From the NCBI GenBank assembly GCA_016178505.1, contig JACOTG010000202.1, forward strand, positions 1 through 64,000: a stretch of DNA of 64,000 nt, read 5' to 3'. Within the stretch, counting starts at the first letter, position 1; each line of letters begins with the position of its first letter. Of the stretch, positions 49,747-59,058 are shown piece after piece. Below the pieces are notes generated by a model. It searched no databases and was not told the origin of the DNA. It was given only the letters and a program-made list of their open reading frames with translations. The position numbers and the translations under genes were made by a program. The DNA is from Planctomycetota bacterium. Lineage in GTDB: Bacteria; Planctomycetota; JACOTG01.

Positions 49747-50057
49747 AGGAGTATGCCGCGGCACTGATTTGGCGCATCGTCACCAAACGTCGGTCGAGTG
49801 CCCTTTGCACGTGAGGATTCGGTGCCTGATCGGCAACGCGGCACCGTCGGCGCTTTTCCTCCGGGCGTTTCGTTGCGATGACTCGCCCCCCGACGCTTCG
49901 GCGCGTGATTCGAACTCGTGCTTCCGGCGCTCGGAACGCGCGACCGCTTCGCGTGTTGCTGGGCTTCGATCCTCGGGCACCCCTACGGATTGCCGTGCTT
50001 CGTGCGGGCGCGTACCATGGCCGACTGCGGGATCACCTTCGGAATCGGAGAACGATC
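49747..50057. other. 311-bp intergenic region
   Basis: No gene is supported. The frame of the downstream VCBS protein stays open upstream only because G+C-rich DNA has few stops; it carries no similarity. A four-codon ATG frame with AAGGAG just after 49746 is too short to call. No clear promoter was recognised for the downstream gene. Confidence 0.4.
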
Positions 50058-52787
50058 ATGCCCTCGCACACCTGGCGCCTGCTCGTTGTCGGCTTTCTCG
50101 GCATCTGCGCCTTCGGAGGCAGCAGCGCGTGGGCGCAGGTGGATTTCGACACGTATCGCCTGTTCGAAGCGGGAATGACGCCCGTCGACGCTGCGGCCGC
50201 CGACTTCGATCGGGACGGCGCACTGGACCTCGCGGTCGCCGACCTGGACGGTGGCGTCGTCACGATCTTGTTCGGCGACGGGTGGGGCGAGTTTCCGAGA
50301 CGACGAGTCGTGCCCGTCGGAACGAATCCCGTCGGGCTCGTCGCGCTCGACGCGAACGAAGACTCGCGACTAGACCTGGCAGTCGCCGATCTCGGTACAG
50401 GCGCCATTGCGATTCTGCTGGGAGACGGCGCAGGCAGTTTCACGCCCGCGGCGCCGGTGCCGACGCTCGACGGATCGTTCAAAGTCGTTTCGGGGGACAT
50501 CGACGGGGACGGACACGCCGATCTCGCGACGTCCGATTTCGGCAGCGGCCGCGTCGAGATTTTCTTTGGCGACGGGACGGGCGCATTTCGAACGGGGCCG
50601 ACGCCGACCGTCGCGCAACATCCCGAGGCCCCCGTGGACCTCGGTGGGTTCGCGGACCTCGACGAAGACGGACACCTCGACCTCCTGGTCAGCGCGTTCG
50701 GCGGTACGATCGCCGTTTTTCTCTCTGACGGCCACGGCAACTTTCTCCCACCCCTCCACTACTCGACGTCGTCCGGCCAATACCTCTCGGTGGTCTCGCT
50801 GGCGGACGTCGACGGCGACGGGCACATCGACGTGCTCGGCGCCGCGACGCTGAACGACACGGTCTTCGTCATGTACGGCGGCGGTTTCGGCGACTTTCGA
50901 CCCGCGCATTCGTTTCCGTTTCCGTCGCCGAACGCGCCGAATCGCATTCTCGCTGCGGACGTGGACCAGGACGGCCACCTCGATCTCGTCTCCTCGGGAG
51001 CGAATACGGGCACGAATGCGCCATTCGACGATCGGCGCGGATGGGTTCAGGTGCGACGCGGGCTCGGCGCGAGACAATTCTCCGATGCCGTCACGACCAC
51101 GGCAGGTGTCGGCTCGAATCTTCGTGTGATCTCGGACGTCGACGCGGACGGTTGGGTCGATCTCGTCGTCGCCAACGAACCGACTCATGGCGACGGAGCC
51201 GGCATCGCTCTCTTGAGAGGCGCGAGCGGTGGCAGTTTCGTCGCGGGACCCTCATTTCAAACCTGCGTGCGCGCACTCTCGGTTTTCCCGAGCGACTTCG
51301 ACGGCGACGGTCAACCCGACGTGGCGGTCGCTTGCGGCGAGTTCGGCGCTCGATTCTCGTACAGTCACGTCAGCATTCAAACGGCGGACGGGTCGAATCG
51401 ATTCTTCAACGTCGACTCGGTGTTGGGCGCGCGCTACGAGGCCGTCACCGCGGTCGACTTCGATCGCGACGGCATCCTCGACGTGGCGGCGACCGGAACG
51501 CCGATCTCCGAAGTGACGATCTGTCGCGGGACGGGCGGAGGCACCTTCGCACTTCCGGTTCGAGTCCCTACCGGGAACGGCCCGAGCGCGATCACGAGCG
51601 CCGACATCGACGAGGATGGCTGGCCCGATCTCCTGACGGCCGATTCCGTCGATGGTTCGGTTACCGCGCTCCTGAACGACGGTTCGGGCGGCGTGGGGAG
51701 CATGCGCGCATTTGCCGTCGGCGACGCGCCGCGCGCGCTGATCGCGACCGATCTCGACGGCGATGGACACGTGGATCTCGTCGTCGCGAACGAGAGCAGT
51801 GCGACACTGTCGATACTCCTCGGAGATGGCCACGGCGGAATGACCACTTCAGCGACGCTCACCACGGATGCAGGGCCGCACGCGCTCGCCGTCGGCGACT
51901 TCGATCGCGACGGGTCGCTCGATTTCGTCGTGGCCAATCACGGCACGAACACGATCTCGCTTTTCCCCGCGCACTCGCCCGGTGTGTTCGGCCCTCGGCA
52001 CGATATCGTCGTGGAGTCCGCTCCGGGCGCCGTCGCCGCGCTCGACCTCGACGAAGACGGCAACCTCGACCTCGTCGTCGCACTCGAGGCCCGCGATACG
52101 ATCGTCGCGTTCGCCGGCGATGGCGCCGGCGGATTTCGGACTGCCGGCGAGTTCGGCGTCCAATCGCAGCCGAGCTCACTTGCGATCGCGGACTACGACG
52201 CGGACGGGCACGCCGACGTCGCCGTTGCGAACTACGGGAGCTTCGCCCTCACCGTCCTCCACGACCGAACGTTCGGGCGAATCGAGTATCGAGCGCGGGC
52301 GGGCAGCGTCAACGCGGGGGCCGGTGCGGTCGCGAGCGTTCTCTACGTGAACGATAGCGCCGGCGTGGACCCGCTCCGCGCGGTCGACGTGGGGATCGGT
52401 GCGCCATTCGTGATTGCGATGAGCGCTCCGCCGGCGCGGCCTGCTGGCCCGTCTCCGTTCGCTCTCTACCTTTGGAACCGCGTGCCAACGTTCGCGACCG
52501 TCGTTCGCGTACGTTTGGGTCTCGGAGTTTCATGTCTGCCGATGCCGCTCCATCCGAGCCTGTCGCCGCAGCCGATCCGTCGCGCCAATAACATCGGACA
52601 CCCCGGCTTGCTGGGCGCCGAGAATTGGCCACAGTCCCCGACGACGGCCGCGCCGTCCGTCGTGCTCTCGCTGCCGGGCGGCGTCCATCACCCGGCCACG
52701 GTTTTCCTGCAGGGACTCATCGTCGATTCTGCTGCGCCGAACGGGCGAGCGGCGGTGACGAACGGCGTTCTCGTTCGCGTGCGCTGA
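50058..52787 (+). CDS. secreted FG-GAP/VCBS repeat protein
   Basis: 909 residues from ATG 50058 with a clean signal peptide ending SSAWA-Q. About a dozen beta-propeller units contain the calcium-binding D-x-D-x-D-G loop followed by hydrophobic strands (AAADFDRDGALDLAVADLDGG type), in two seven-bladed blocks. The last 150 residues lack calcium loops and include a Pro-rich strand region that may act in sorting or surface attachment. Such proteins are extracellular adhesins or carbohydrate-binding scaffolds; no catalytic motif is seen. It stands alone, 129 bases before the next gene. Confidence 0.88.
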   Translation: MPSHTWRLLVVGFLGICAFGGSSAWAQVDFDTYRLFEAGMTPVDAAAADFDRDGALDLAVADLDGGVVTILFGDGWGEFPRRRVVPVGTNPVGLVALDANEDSRLDLAVADLGTGAIAILLGDGAGSFTPAAPVPTLDGSFKVVSGDIDGDGHADLATSDFGSGRVEIFFGDGTGAFRTGPTPTVAQHPEAPVDLGGFADLDEDGHLDLLVSAFGGTIAVFLSDGHGNFLPPLHYSTSSGQYLSVVSLADVDGDGHIDVLGAATLNDTVFVMYGGGFGDFRPAHSFPFPSPNAPNRILAADVDQDGHLDLVSSGANTGTNAPFDDRRGWVQVRRGLGARQFSDAVTTTAGVGSNLRVISDVDADGWVDLVVANEPTHGDGAGIALLRGASGGSFVAGPSFQTCVRALSVFPSDFDGDGQPDVAVACGEFGARFSYSHVSIQTADGSNRFFNVDSVLGARYEAVTAVDFDRDGILDVAATGTPISEVTICRGTGGGTFALPVRVPTGNGPSAITSADIDEDGWPDLLTADSVDGSVTALLNDGSGGVGSMRAFAVGDAPRALIATDLDGDGHVDLVVANESSATLSILLGDGHGGMTTSATLTTDAGPHALAVGDFDRDGSLDFVVANHGTNTISLFPAHSPGVFGPRHDIVVESAPGAVAALDLDEDGNLDLVVALEARDTIVAFAGDGAGGFRTAGEFGVQSQPSSLAIADYDADGHADVAVANYGSFALTVLHDRTFGRIEYRARAGSVNAGAGAVASVLYVNDSAGVDPLRAVDVGIGAPFVIAMSAPPARPAGPSPFALYLWNRVPTFATVVRVRLGLGVSCLPMPLHPSLSPQPIRRANNIGHPGLLGAENWPQSPTTAAPSVVLSLPGGVHHPATVFLQGLIVDSAAPNGRAAVTNGVLVRVR

Positions 52788-52915
52788 TCGCCGAAGGTCT
52801 GTCCCGTAGCTCGCGACCGGCGGCGCGCTGCCGTCCGATGGCCCCGCCTCGCCCCTGTTGGCCCGCAGGACGGCCCGACTGCGCTATCTCGCGCAACAGG
52901 AAAAGGAGCGACGCC

Positions 52916-54346
52916 ATGATCAGCCGCCATACGGCAATTCTCGCCGCGTTCGTCCTCGCCTCCGCCGCGCTCGCCCAACAGCCGCAAAGCGAATCGCTGC
53001 TCGATCCTTTGCGCTGGGGCGTCGTTTACGACGTCCCCGCAACGAAGAACGTGAAGCTCGAAGCGGACGTCCCGTATCTCCGGGACTCGAAGGGCAAGCT
53101 CGCGATCGACGTCTACACGCCGCCGGATCTCAAGCGCGGCGACAAGCGGCCGGCGGTCGTCTTCCTCAACACGATCGGCGACGCGCCGGCGCCCGCGCCG
53201 AAAGTGAAGAGCTGGGGCATCTACCGGACGTGGCCGCGACTCGTCGCGGCGCACGGCCTCGTCGGAGTGTCGATGGAGTGCGACAGCACGCGCGTGCAGG
53301 ATTGCCTCGTCACGCTCTTCGATTTCCTCGAGAAGCACGGAGCCGAGCACGGCATCGACGGAACGCGCCTCGGCGTGTACGCGGCGTCCGCGAATGTCAC
53401 CGGCGCATCCGAGTACCTCTTCGGAGACAAGTTCGCGCCGAGCATCCTCGCGGCCGTGCTCTACTACGGGGCGCCGCCGCCTCAGACGCCGAGGCGCGAT
53501 CTGCCGGTGCTCTTCGTCGTCGCCCAATCCGACGTGCCGCGAATGGTGAACGAACTCGGGCAACTGTGGCCGCGCGTCATCGAGAAGCAAGCGCCGTGGT
53601 CGCTCGTGTTCGGTAGCGACATGCCGCATGCGTTCGACGCGTTCTCGGACACCGATGACGCCCGCCGCCTCGTCGTGCAGGCGATCGCATTTTGGAAGTC
53701 GCACCTCGACCCGATGCCGAAGCAGCCGTGGGAGCCGGACCCGGCGCGGGCGATCGTGGCCGCGCTCTTCGGCAACGATTCACGCAAGGCCGCGCAACTA
53801 CTCGAGGACTGGGTTGCCTCGCATCCGAACGACAAGGACTCGTTCGCGGCACTCGGTCGCGCACGCGCCGAAATCGGCAACTATCGCGCGGCCGGCGACG
53901 CGTATGAGCGCGCACTGGCGCTCGGCGACGCGAGCCCCGGAACGCTCGCGGGACTCGGCATGATCCGCGCCGGCCAACAGCGATGGAAAGACGCGACCGA
54001 TCTGCTGGAGCGCGCTGTTGCCGCGGGTGCCGACAACAGCCTCGTGCTCGGCAACCTCGGTCACGCGCAGCTCATGCTCGGCCGCAACGAGGACGGCGTG
54101 CGATCGTACGAGCGCGCGCTCGAAGTCGGCATCCCGCCGGGTCCGCAGACGCGCGGCACGGCGTACTACAACCTCGCGTGCGGCTACGCGAAGCTCGGCA
54201 AAGCGGACTCGGCGTTCGAGAAGCTCGGCAAGGCGATCGACGAGGGCTTCGGCGACCGCCGCACGCTCGAGGACGACTCGGATCTGGCGTCGCTGCGCGC
54301 AGACCCGCGGTTCGCACAGCTCGTCGCGCGGTTCGCGAATCGATGA
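52916..54346 (+). CDS. secreted alpha/beta hydrolase with C-terminal TPRs
   Basis: 476 residues. A signal peptide ending AALAQQ is followed by an alpha/beta hydrolase of the dienelactone-hydrolase/esterase type (LAIDVYTPPDLKRGDKRPAVVFLN). The nucleophile region GVYAASANVTG departs from GxSxG at its ends but keeps the central Ser. HAFDAFSD near 245 carries the likely catalytic His. From about 285 there are four TPR units (DSFAALGRARAEIGNYRAAG, then NLGHAQLMLGRNEDGV). Such hydrolase/TPR fusions are common in planctomycetes and acidobacteria; the substrate is unknown. AAGGAG sits 6 bases before the ATG. Confidence 0.83.
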   Translation: MISRHTAILAAFVLASAALAQQPQSESLLDPLRWGVVYDVPATKNVKLEADVPYLRDSKGKLAIDVYTPPDLKRGDKRPAVVFLNTIGDAPAPAPKVKSWGIYRTWPRLVAAHGLVGVSMECDSTRVQDCLVTLFDFLEKHGAEHGIDGTRLGVYAASANVTGASEYLFGDKFAPSILAAVLYYGAPPPQTPRRDLPVLFVVAQSDVPRMVNELGQLWPRVIEKQAPWSLVFGSDMPHAFDAFSDTDDARRLVVQAIAFWKSHLDPMPKQPWEPDPARAIVAALFGNDSRKAAQLLEDWVASHPNDKDSFAALGRARAEIGNYRAAGDAYERALALGDASPGTLAGLGMIRAGQQRWKDATDLLERAVAAGADNSLVLGNLGHAQLMLGRNEDGVRSYERALEVGIPPGPQTRGTAYYNLACGYAKLGKADSAFEKLGKAIDEGFGDRRTLEDDSDLASLRADPRFAQLVARFANR

Positions 54347-54512
54347 AGCATCGTTTCGCGAGCGAGGGCGGAGTTCGAAGGTCACGCGATCGCGTCGGCC
54401 GTCGATCTCCGGCGACGCGGCGGATGATACCGGACGGGATTCGATGCGATGTCGAGGAGGCCGGCCACTCCGGTACAATCGCTGTGGCGTCCCGTCGACC
54501 GGAGAGTCGAGC

Positions 54513-55448
54513 ATGCAGCGCAACGGATCTTTCGGTTGGATTCTCCCAGCACTCGTGGTCCTTGGTTGCTTCGCACCGCTCGCTCGCGCGCGAGCCCGCG
54601 GGCCCGAGGACGCGCAATCGCTACTTGGCTGCTGGCAGCATGCGGACCAGCTGGGGAACTTCCTTCGCTTCGAGCCCGCGACATGCGGGGTTCTCAAGAA
54701 GGAGCGCCTCTCGTTCTATCGAGCTCGATACGAACCGGGGCGAATCGTCCTGAACGACAGCGGCCGGAAGGTCGAGTGGACCGTAAAGGTCACCGACGCC
54801 GAGCTGTCGGTCACCTCCGCGAGCGGAACGAACCGGTATCGCAAGGTGACGACGGTGCCACCGGAGTTCGATCCCAAGCCGATGCCGCTTCCGAAGGCAA
54901 AGAACGTGACGCCGGATCGAGTGAGGTCGATTCAGTCGGAACTCCTCGAGCGAGAGAAAAAGGACCAAGCCGTTCGCAACGATTCGTCTCGCGAGAACGA
55001 GCAAAACGCCGTCGACTCCGAGAACACCGAATACCTCTCGAAGTTGGTGGAGGAGGTCGGCTGGATCGATGCGAAGCGATTCGGCGAACCAGCCGCCAAC
55101 GCCGCGTGGCTCCTCACCGTGCACAGCGACCGGCTTCCCTTGATGCTCGCAGCGCTGCCACAGATCGAGAAGGACGTGAAGGCGAAGCGCCTCCCGAACG
55201 GAGAGAATTTCGCCAACCTCTACGACCGCACCCAGCTTCTGCTCGGACGAAAACAGCGGTTCGGGACGCAGATCGGACAGAACGATCGCGGCGAGTTCAT
55301 TCTGCTCGCACTCGAGAACGGCGCCAAGGTCGACGCCTTCCGAAAGGAGATCGGCTTGCCGTCCCTCGCGCAGGAACTCGAGAAACACAAGAAGTGGACG
55401 GGCTCCAAGGAGATTCGCGTCGAGGAGGATGAGCCGAGCCGGAAGTGA
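54513..55448 (+). CDS. secreted DUF6624-like protein
   Basis: 311 residues. A signal peptide of about 28 residues is followed by a small beta-rich region with a Cys pair (GCWQHADQ, PATCGVLK) that resembles a lipocalin-like fold. An acidic helical linker is next, then a DUF6624 domain in the last 140 residues: KLVEEVGWIDAKRFGEPAAN, then AWLLTVHSD, then LYDRTQLLLGRKQRFGTQ. DUF6624 has no known activity. The start has GGAGAG upstream at 54501-54506. The two-domain layout is unusual; the domain is normally alone or behind TPRs. Confidence 0.78.
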   Translation: MQRNGSFGWILPALVVLGCFAPLARARARGPEDAQSLLGCWQHADQLGNFLRFEPATCGVLKKERLSFYRARYEPGRIVLNDSGRKVEWTVKVTDAELSVTSASGTNRYRKVTTVPPEFDPKPMPLPKAKNVTPDRVRSIQSELLEREKKDQAVRNDSSRENEQNAVDSENTEYLSKLVEEVGWIDAKRFGEPAANAAWLLTVHSDRLPLMLAALPQIEKDVKAKRLPNGENFANLYDRTQLLLGRKQRFGTQIGQNDRGEFILLALENGAKVDAFRKEIGLPSLAQELEKHKKWTGSKEIRVEEDEPSRK

Positions 55449-55860
55449 GCGGCGCGGCAGGCAACGCACGACGAGGCACGCAGCGTCGAGCGGATCGGGC
55501 TCGCCCGAAGTACGGCCATCCCCCGAATCGCTCGCTGTCACCATTCCCCTCACTCGCATCGGTACGAGCGCCCGTGCCGCCGTGGTTTCGGGCTTGCGAG
55601 GGTCGAAGCGCACGTTTCGACGACGCACCGAACCGCCCATGAGGGGCTCCGTTCCGTTCATTGTTCGATCGAATCGTTGCGCCGCCGCACCGCCGGTCGC
55701 CGCGTTCGGAACGAGCATTGCGGAATGGGGGGTCATGACCCTTCCGAATCGAACACGTTGGTTCACCCACCTGCGGCAAGTCGCGTCGCTCGACGCCGAT
55801 CGCGACACGACGCAACGACGCTCGAATGTGGATGGCAACGTCTCTTTTCTTCGACCACGT

Positions 55861-55890
55861 ACCGAGCGAATCGAAAATCGATCGCTCGGT
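55861..55890 (+). promoter_or_regulatory. leader hairpin upstream of the secreted Cys-rich protein gene
   Basis: ACCGAGCGA (55861-55869) pairs perfectly with TCGCTCGGT (55882-55890). Inside, TCGA/TCGA pairs around an AAA loop, with a single bulged A. The structure ends 27 bases before the Shine-Dalgarno and may protect the mRNA 5' end. Confidence 0.4.
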
Positions 55891-55917
55891 TCGTCTCCTG
55901 GGGGGCGTGATCACAAG

Positions 55918-55927
55918 AGGAGGTGAT
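55918..55927 (+). promoter_or_regulatory. ideal Shine-Dalgarno sequence
   Basis: AGGAGGTGAT is complementary over ten bases to the conserved 3' end of 16S rRNA, 6 bases (from AGGAGG) before ATG 55930. It is the strongest ribosome site noticed in the window, fixes the start, and predicts high expression. Confidence 0.75.
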
Positions 55928-55929
55928 TC

Positions 55930-57174
55930 ATGAGTGCTCTTCGTGTCGCCGGTCTCCTATCCCGTCTCGCGCTCGTCGCGACTCTCGCCGCCGCGGCGGC
56001 CTCGCCCGCGTGGGCGCAATGTATGCCGGACAATCTGACCGGGCCGTGTTGGCAGCCCACGCAGGTTAGGCTTCCGCAATTCCCGCGGATCCAAGACGGC
56101 GTCAAGTACATCTGCTGGGACAACTGCAGCCCGCGCATCAACCGCGACGTGTGCATCGACATCGGGGCACCGGTGCCGACGACGGCGTGCGGGGTCTACC
56201 GGATCGCAGTGACGATCCGAACGTGCGGCGCCGCGGCTCAAGTCCTTTGGACGTCGACGCTCACGGCCCACTACTCGCGGAACTGGATCGAGACCGATCC
56301 CGCGGGCAATCGGCTTGGCGTGTGGCGGTTCATCCTGAACGGCGACATGATTCCCAGTTCGTTCGTCGTTCAGCGCTACGGCACGAACCCGTGCGCCGTT
56401 CCTCCGTGCTTCTTCACGTTCGGCCGCTTCTACGTGCAGGGGTACATCGACTACGCGCAGAATTGCCAGACGCTCCAATGGCGCGCGGCCGCGGCCATCG
56501 ATCACGGCTGCGACGCGATCACGCATGGGCCCGCATCGGCGCGGCCGGCGCCCGCGGCGGGGTTCCATCCCACGCGGTCGTACACGTGGGTCGTGCCCGC
56601 CCTCGGTTTCGTGCCTTACTCTTCGGCGAACGTCTTCCCACCTAGCGCCGGCCCGATCGTCCTCGAGGCCCTGCGGGTGAACAACTGGGCGGCCCAGCCG
56701 AACATCTGCGTGTTCGAAGAACCTGTACAGCAGGGCAACTTCCTGCCCTTGCAACAATTCTGCCTCTGCCCGTCGACGGTCAATAGTCCGCAGTACGTTG
56801 CCTCCGTCGTTCAGGGAGCCGGCGTGTGCGGTTCGACGTTCGACACCGGCACGGCGCCGATCGGGCCGATTCCATTCGTCCAAAAGCGAATCGGCAACTG
56901 GACGATCGCCGCTACGTTTCCTGGCGTCGAATTCCTGTTGCTGGACATGGGCAACCAACGCTACTTCGACAGTTGCCGCCAACTCAGCACGATCGAGTAC
57001 TTCGAGGGAGTCGAAACCATCGATGGGTACCCGGCCATCAGCTACACGGGCATTACCTTGCCCCGTCAGTTCGAGGATCTCGCCAGCTCGAACGTGACGA
57101 CCGCGCCGCTGCCGACGATGATCATCGGCGTTCCGCACATCAGTTGGTACATCGAGAACCTCAACCTCCCGTGA
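55930..57174 (+). CDS. secreted Cys-rich protein of unknown function
   Basis: 414 residues with a clear signal peptide ending SPAWA-Q. The mature chain has about 16 Cys, many in pairs (CWDNCSPRINRDVC, NPCAVPPCF, QFCLCPST), and is rich in Trp, Tyr, Pro and Asn. This looks like a disulfide-stabilised, beta-rich extracellular or surface protein. I see no catalytic motif and no named family. The perfect Shine-Dalgarno, the leader hairpin and a strong terminator indicate an abundant, singly transcribed product, for example a cell-surface component; that role is inferred. Confidence 0.75.
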   Translation: MSALRVAGLLSRLALVATLAAAAASPAWAQCMPDNLTGPCWQPTQVRLPQFPRIQDGVKYICWDNCSPRINRDVCIDIGAPVPTTACGVYRIAVTIRTCGAAAQVLWTSTLTAHYSRNWIETDPAGNRLGVWRFILNGDMIPSSFVVQRYGTNPCAVPPCFFTFGRFYVQGYIDYAQNCQTLQWRAAAAIDHGCDAITHGPASARPAPAAGFHPTRSYTWVVPALGFVPYSSANVFPPSAGPIVLEALRVNNWAAQPNICVFEEPVQQGNFLPLQQFCLCPSTVNSPQYVASVVQGAGVCGSTFDTGTAPIGPIPFVQKRIGNWTIAATFPGVEFLLLDMGNQRYFDSCRQLSTIEYFEGVETIDGYPAISYTGITLPRQFEDLASSNVTTAPLPTMIIGVPHISWYIENLNLP

Positions 57175-57202
57175 TCCGATAGCATTGCGCCATCGCTGAA
57201 CT

Positions 57203-57240
57203 AAAGGGGGCGACCGAGTCGATCCTCGGTCGCCCCTTTT
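57203..57240 (+). terminator. intrinsic terminator of the secreted Cys-rich protein gene
   Basis: GGGGCGACCGAG (57207-57218) pairs with CTCGGTCGCCCC (57225-57236) around a TCGATC loop: a perfect 12-bp stem flanked by A-run and T-run. It lies 29 bases after the stop. It is the clearest rho-independent terminator in the window. Confidence 0.85.
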
Positions 57241-57496
57241 CGTCGCCGAAGTTCGTCGCGAACGCATCGTCGTCTCGCGCAACGAGCGAACGGCACCGAG
57301 CGAATCGCCGAGTCGTGCGCTGATCATCGGTTGCGCCGGCGTGCGGCGGCTCACCAGCCTCGAAAGCAGCATGAAACCTCCCGAGCCGGCGTACATCCCA
57401 CGCGGCACGTTCGATCGGAGCGGACCGAGAGCCGAGCGCTGGCGCGCTTCGTCGGTCCCGTCGACCCCACGAAACTCAAAGACACGGAGGTTCCAC

Positions 57497-58219
57497 ATGC
57501 TTCGCACGTCGCACTTGCTGGGATTCACGATGGCTGCATGTTGCAGCGCGGCCGCGCTCGCCGCCGATGAGGTCGTCACGTTCAAGGTGACGGTCACCAA
57601 CGTTTCGACGCCGATGACGCTGAAGCTCTCGAACGAGCAGACGGCGCCGGCACCGACGTCACCCGTTTTCTACTGCGTCCACACCGACCACTGCCCCGCG
57701 TTCACGACGGGCAAGGTCGACACCGGGAAGGGGCTCGAGAACCTCGCCGAAGACGGCGACCCGTCGATGCTCGTGAAAAACCTGACCGGAATGCCGGGCG
57801 TCGAGCACCTCGGCGTTGCCAACACGCCCGTCGGCGATTCGAAGCCGGGCCCGGCGCTCCCGGGAAAGTCGTTCGAGTTCACGGTGACGGGCGGCAAGAG
57901 CTGCCACTTGATGATCGCGATGATGTTCGGCCAGTCAAACGACCTCTTCCTCTCGCCGAAGGAGCACGGGATCTCGCTTTTCGACACGAGCGGCAAGCCT
58001 ATCTCCGGCGATGTCACGTCGCAGTTCTACCTATGGGACGCGGGCACGGAAGTGAACGAGGAGCCGGGGCTCGGGCCGAATCAGGGTCCGCGCCAAAAGG
58101 CCGCGAACACCGGCCCCACCGAGAAGGAGCCCGTGCAGCTCGTCGCGGATCGCCACGACGGCTTCACCTATCCGCTCGTGAAGGACGTCATCAAGGTCAC
58201 GATCTCCCCAATGAAGTAA
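57497..58219 (+). CDS. secreted spondin-domain protein
   Basis: 240 residues from ATG 57497 (GGAGG at 57486-57490). A signal peptide ends near ALAADE. The rest matches bacterial spondin-N proteins: FKVTVTNVSTPMTLKLSN at the start, LAEDGDPSMLVKNL, SFEFTVTGGKSCHLMIAMMF, SNDLFLSP, and the ending LYxWDAGTEVNEEPGLGPNQ. Bacterial members are exported proteins of unknown ligand, often in redox-stress or iron contexts. The aquaporin and GMC oxidoreductase genes follow with gaps of 21 and 14 bases, so these three are probably one operon. Confidence 0.87.
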   Translation: MLRTSHLLGFTMAACCSAAALAADEVVTFKVTVTNVSTPMTLKLSNEQTAPAPTSPVFYCVHTDHCPAFTTGKVDTGKGLENLAEDGDPSMLVKNLTGMPGVEHLGVANTPVGDSKPGPALPGKSFEFTVTGGKSCHLMIAMMFGQSNDLFLSPKEHGISLFDTSGKPISGDVTSQFYLWDAGTEVNEEPGLGPNQGPRQKAANTGPTEKEPVQLVADRHDGFTYPLVKDVIKVTISPMK

Positions 58220-58240
58220 GGCGACCCCACGCGAATTCGA

Positions 58241-59044
58241 ATGAACCCCACCCGGCCCGGCATGCTCGAGTCGCTGCGACGACACTGGCCCGAGTATTCG
58301 ATGGAGGCGGCTCTGCTCGGCACCTTCATGATCTCTGCCTCGTGCTTCGGCGCGCTGCTCGAGCTGCCGGGCTCACCTGTGCGAGAGGCGATCGCGTCTC
58401 CACTCGTGCGTCGGACGCTGATGGGCCTCGCAATGGGACTCACCGCGATCGCGCTCGTCACTTCGCCGTTCGGTAAGCGATCGGGAGGACATCTCAATCC
58501 GTCCGTAACGCTCACGTTCTTCCGGCTCGGCAAGGTCGAGGCGTGGGACGCGGCCTTCTACGCACTCTTTCAGTTCCTCGGCGGCATCGCCGGAGTGGCG
58601 ATTGCCACCGCGTTCTTGGGGCCACGCATCGCGGATCCGCACGTGCATTGGGTGACGACGACTCCCGGCGCGTTTGGTGTCGTTGTCGCGTTCGTCGCCG
58701 AAGTCGCGATCTCGTGCGTCCTCATGTTCACGGTGCTCACGGTTTCGAACGTGAAGCGGCTGAACCGGTTCACTCCGCTTTTCGCGGGCGCGCTCGTCGC
58801 CACCTACATCACGATCGAGGCGCCGATCTCGGGCATGAGCATGAACCCGGCCCGAACGCTCGCCTCGGCTTTCAGCGCGGGCGACTGGACGGCGCTGTGG
58901 ATCTACTTCACCGCACCGCCGCTCGGCATGTTCGTCGCGGCCGAGATCTACCGGCGCACGCGCGGCACGCACGCCATCCTGTGCGCGAAGCTCCACCACG
59001 AAAACCACTACCGCTGCATCTTTCGCTGCAGCTATGAAAGCTAG
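58241..59044 (+). CDS. aquaporin (MIP family) with Cys/His-rich tail
   Basis: 267 residues with six membrane helices and two half-helix loops: NPS at 86-88 (GGHLNPSVT, an Ala to Ser variant of NPA) and NPA at 202-204 (MNPARTLASAF). The pore allows water or small neutral solutes across the inner membrane; the exact selectivity needs the aromatic/arginine filter, of which Arg205 is present. Unusually, the C-terminal 20 residues contain Cys248, His252, His253, His256, Cys259 and Cys263, which could bind a metal. It is embedded between the spondin and GMC oxidoreductase genes. Confidence 0.87.
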   Translation: MNPTRPGMLESLRRHWPEYSMEAALLGTFMISASCFGALLELPGSPVREAIASPLVRRTLMGLAMGLTAIALVTSPFGKRSGGHLNPSVTLTFFRLGKVEAWDAAFYALFQFLGGIAGVAIATAFLGPRIADPHVHWVTTTPGAFGVVVAFVAEVAISCVLMFTVLTVSNVKRLNRFTPLFAGALVATYITIEAPISGMSMNPARTLASAFSAGDWTALWIYFTAPPLGMFVAAEIYRRTRGTHAILCAKLHHENHYRCIFRCSYES

Positions 59045-59058
59045 AGGAGTCTCGACCC

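Larger units (their letters stand above)
55449..55929. other. 481-bp intergenic leader region
   Basis: I find no supported gene. A 165-codon open frame crosses it but reads as Arg-rich antisense-like noise, with codon use unlike its neighbours. The region contains a strong hairpin (55861-55890) and a perfect Shine-Dalgarno (55918-55927) belonging to the secreted-protein gene that follows. The promoter was not located. Confidence 0.4.

Noticed and set aside
55429-55926. 165-codon plus-strand frame in the gap before the secreted Cys-rich gene
   Set aside because: Arg- and Ser-rich composition, no domain, weak start, and it crosses the leader hairpin. Long frames without stops are common in this G+C-rich DNA.
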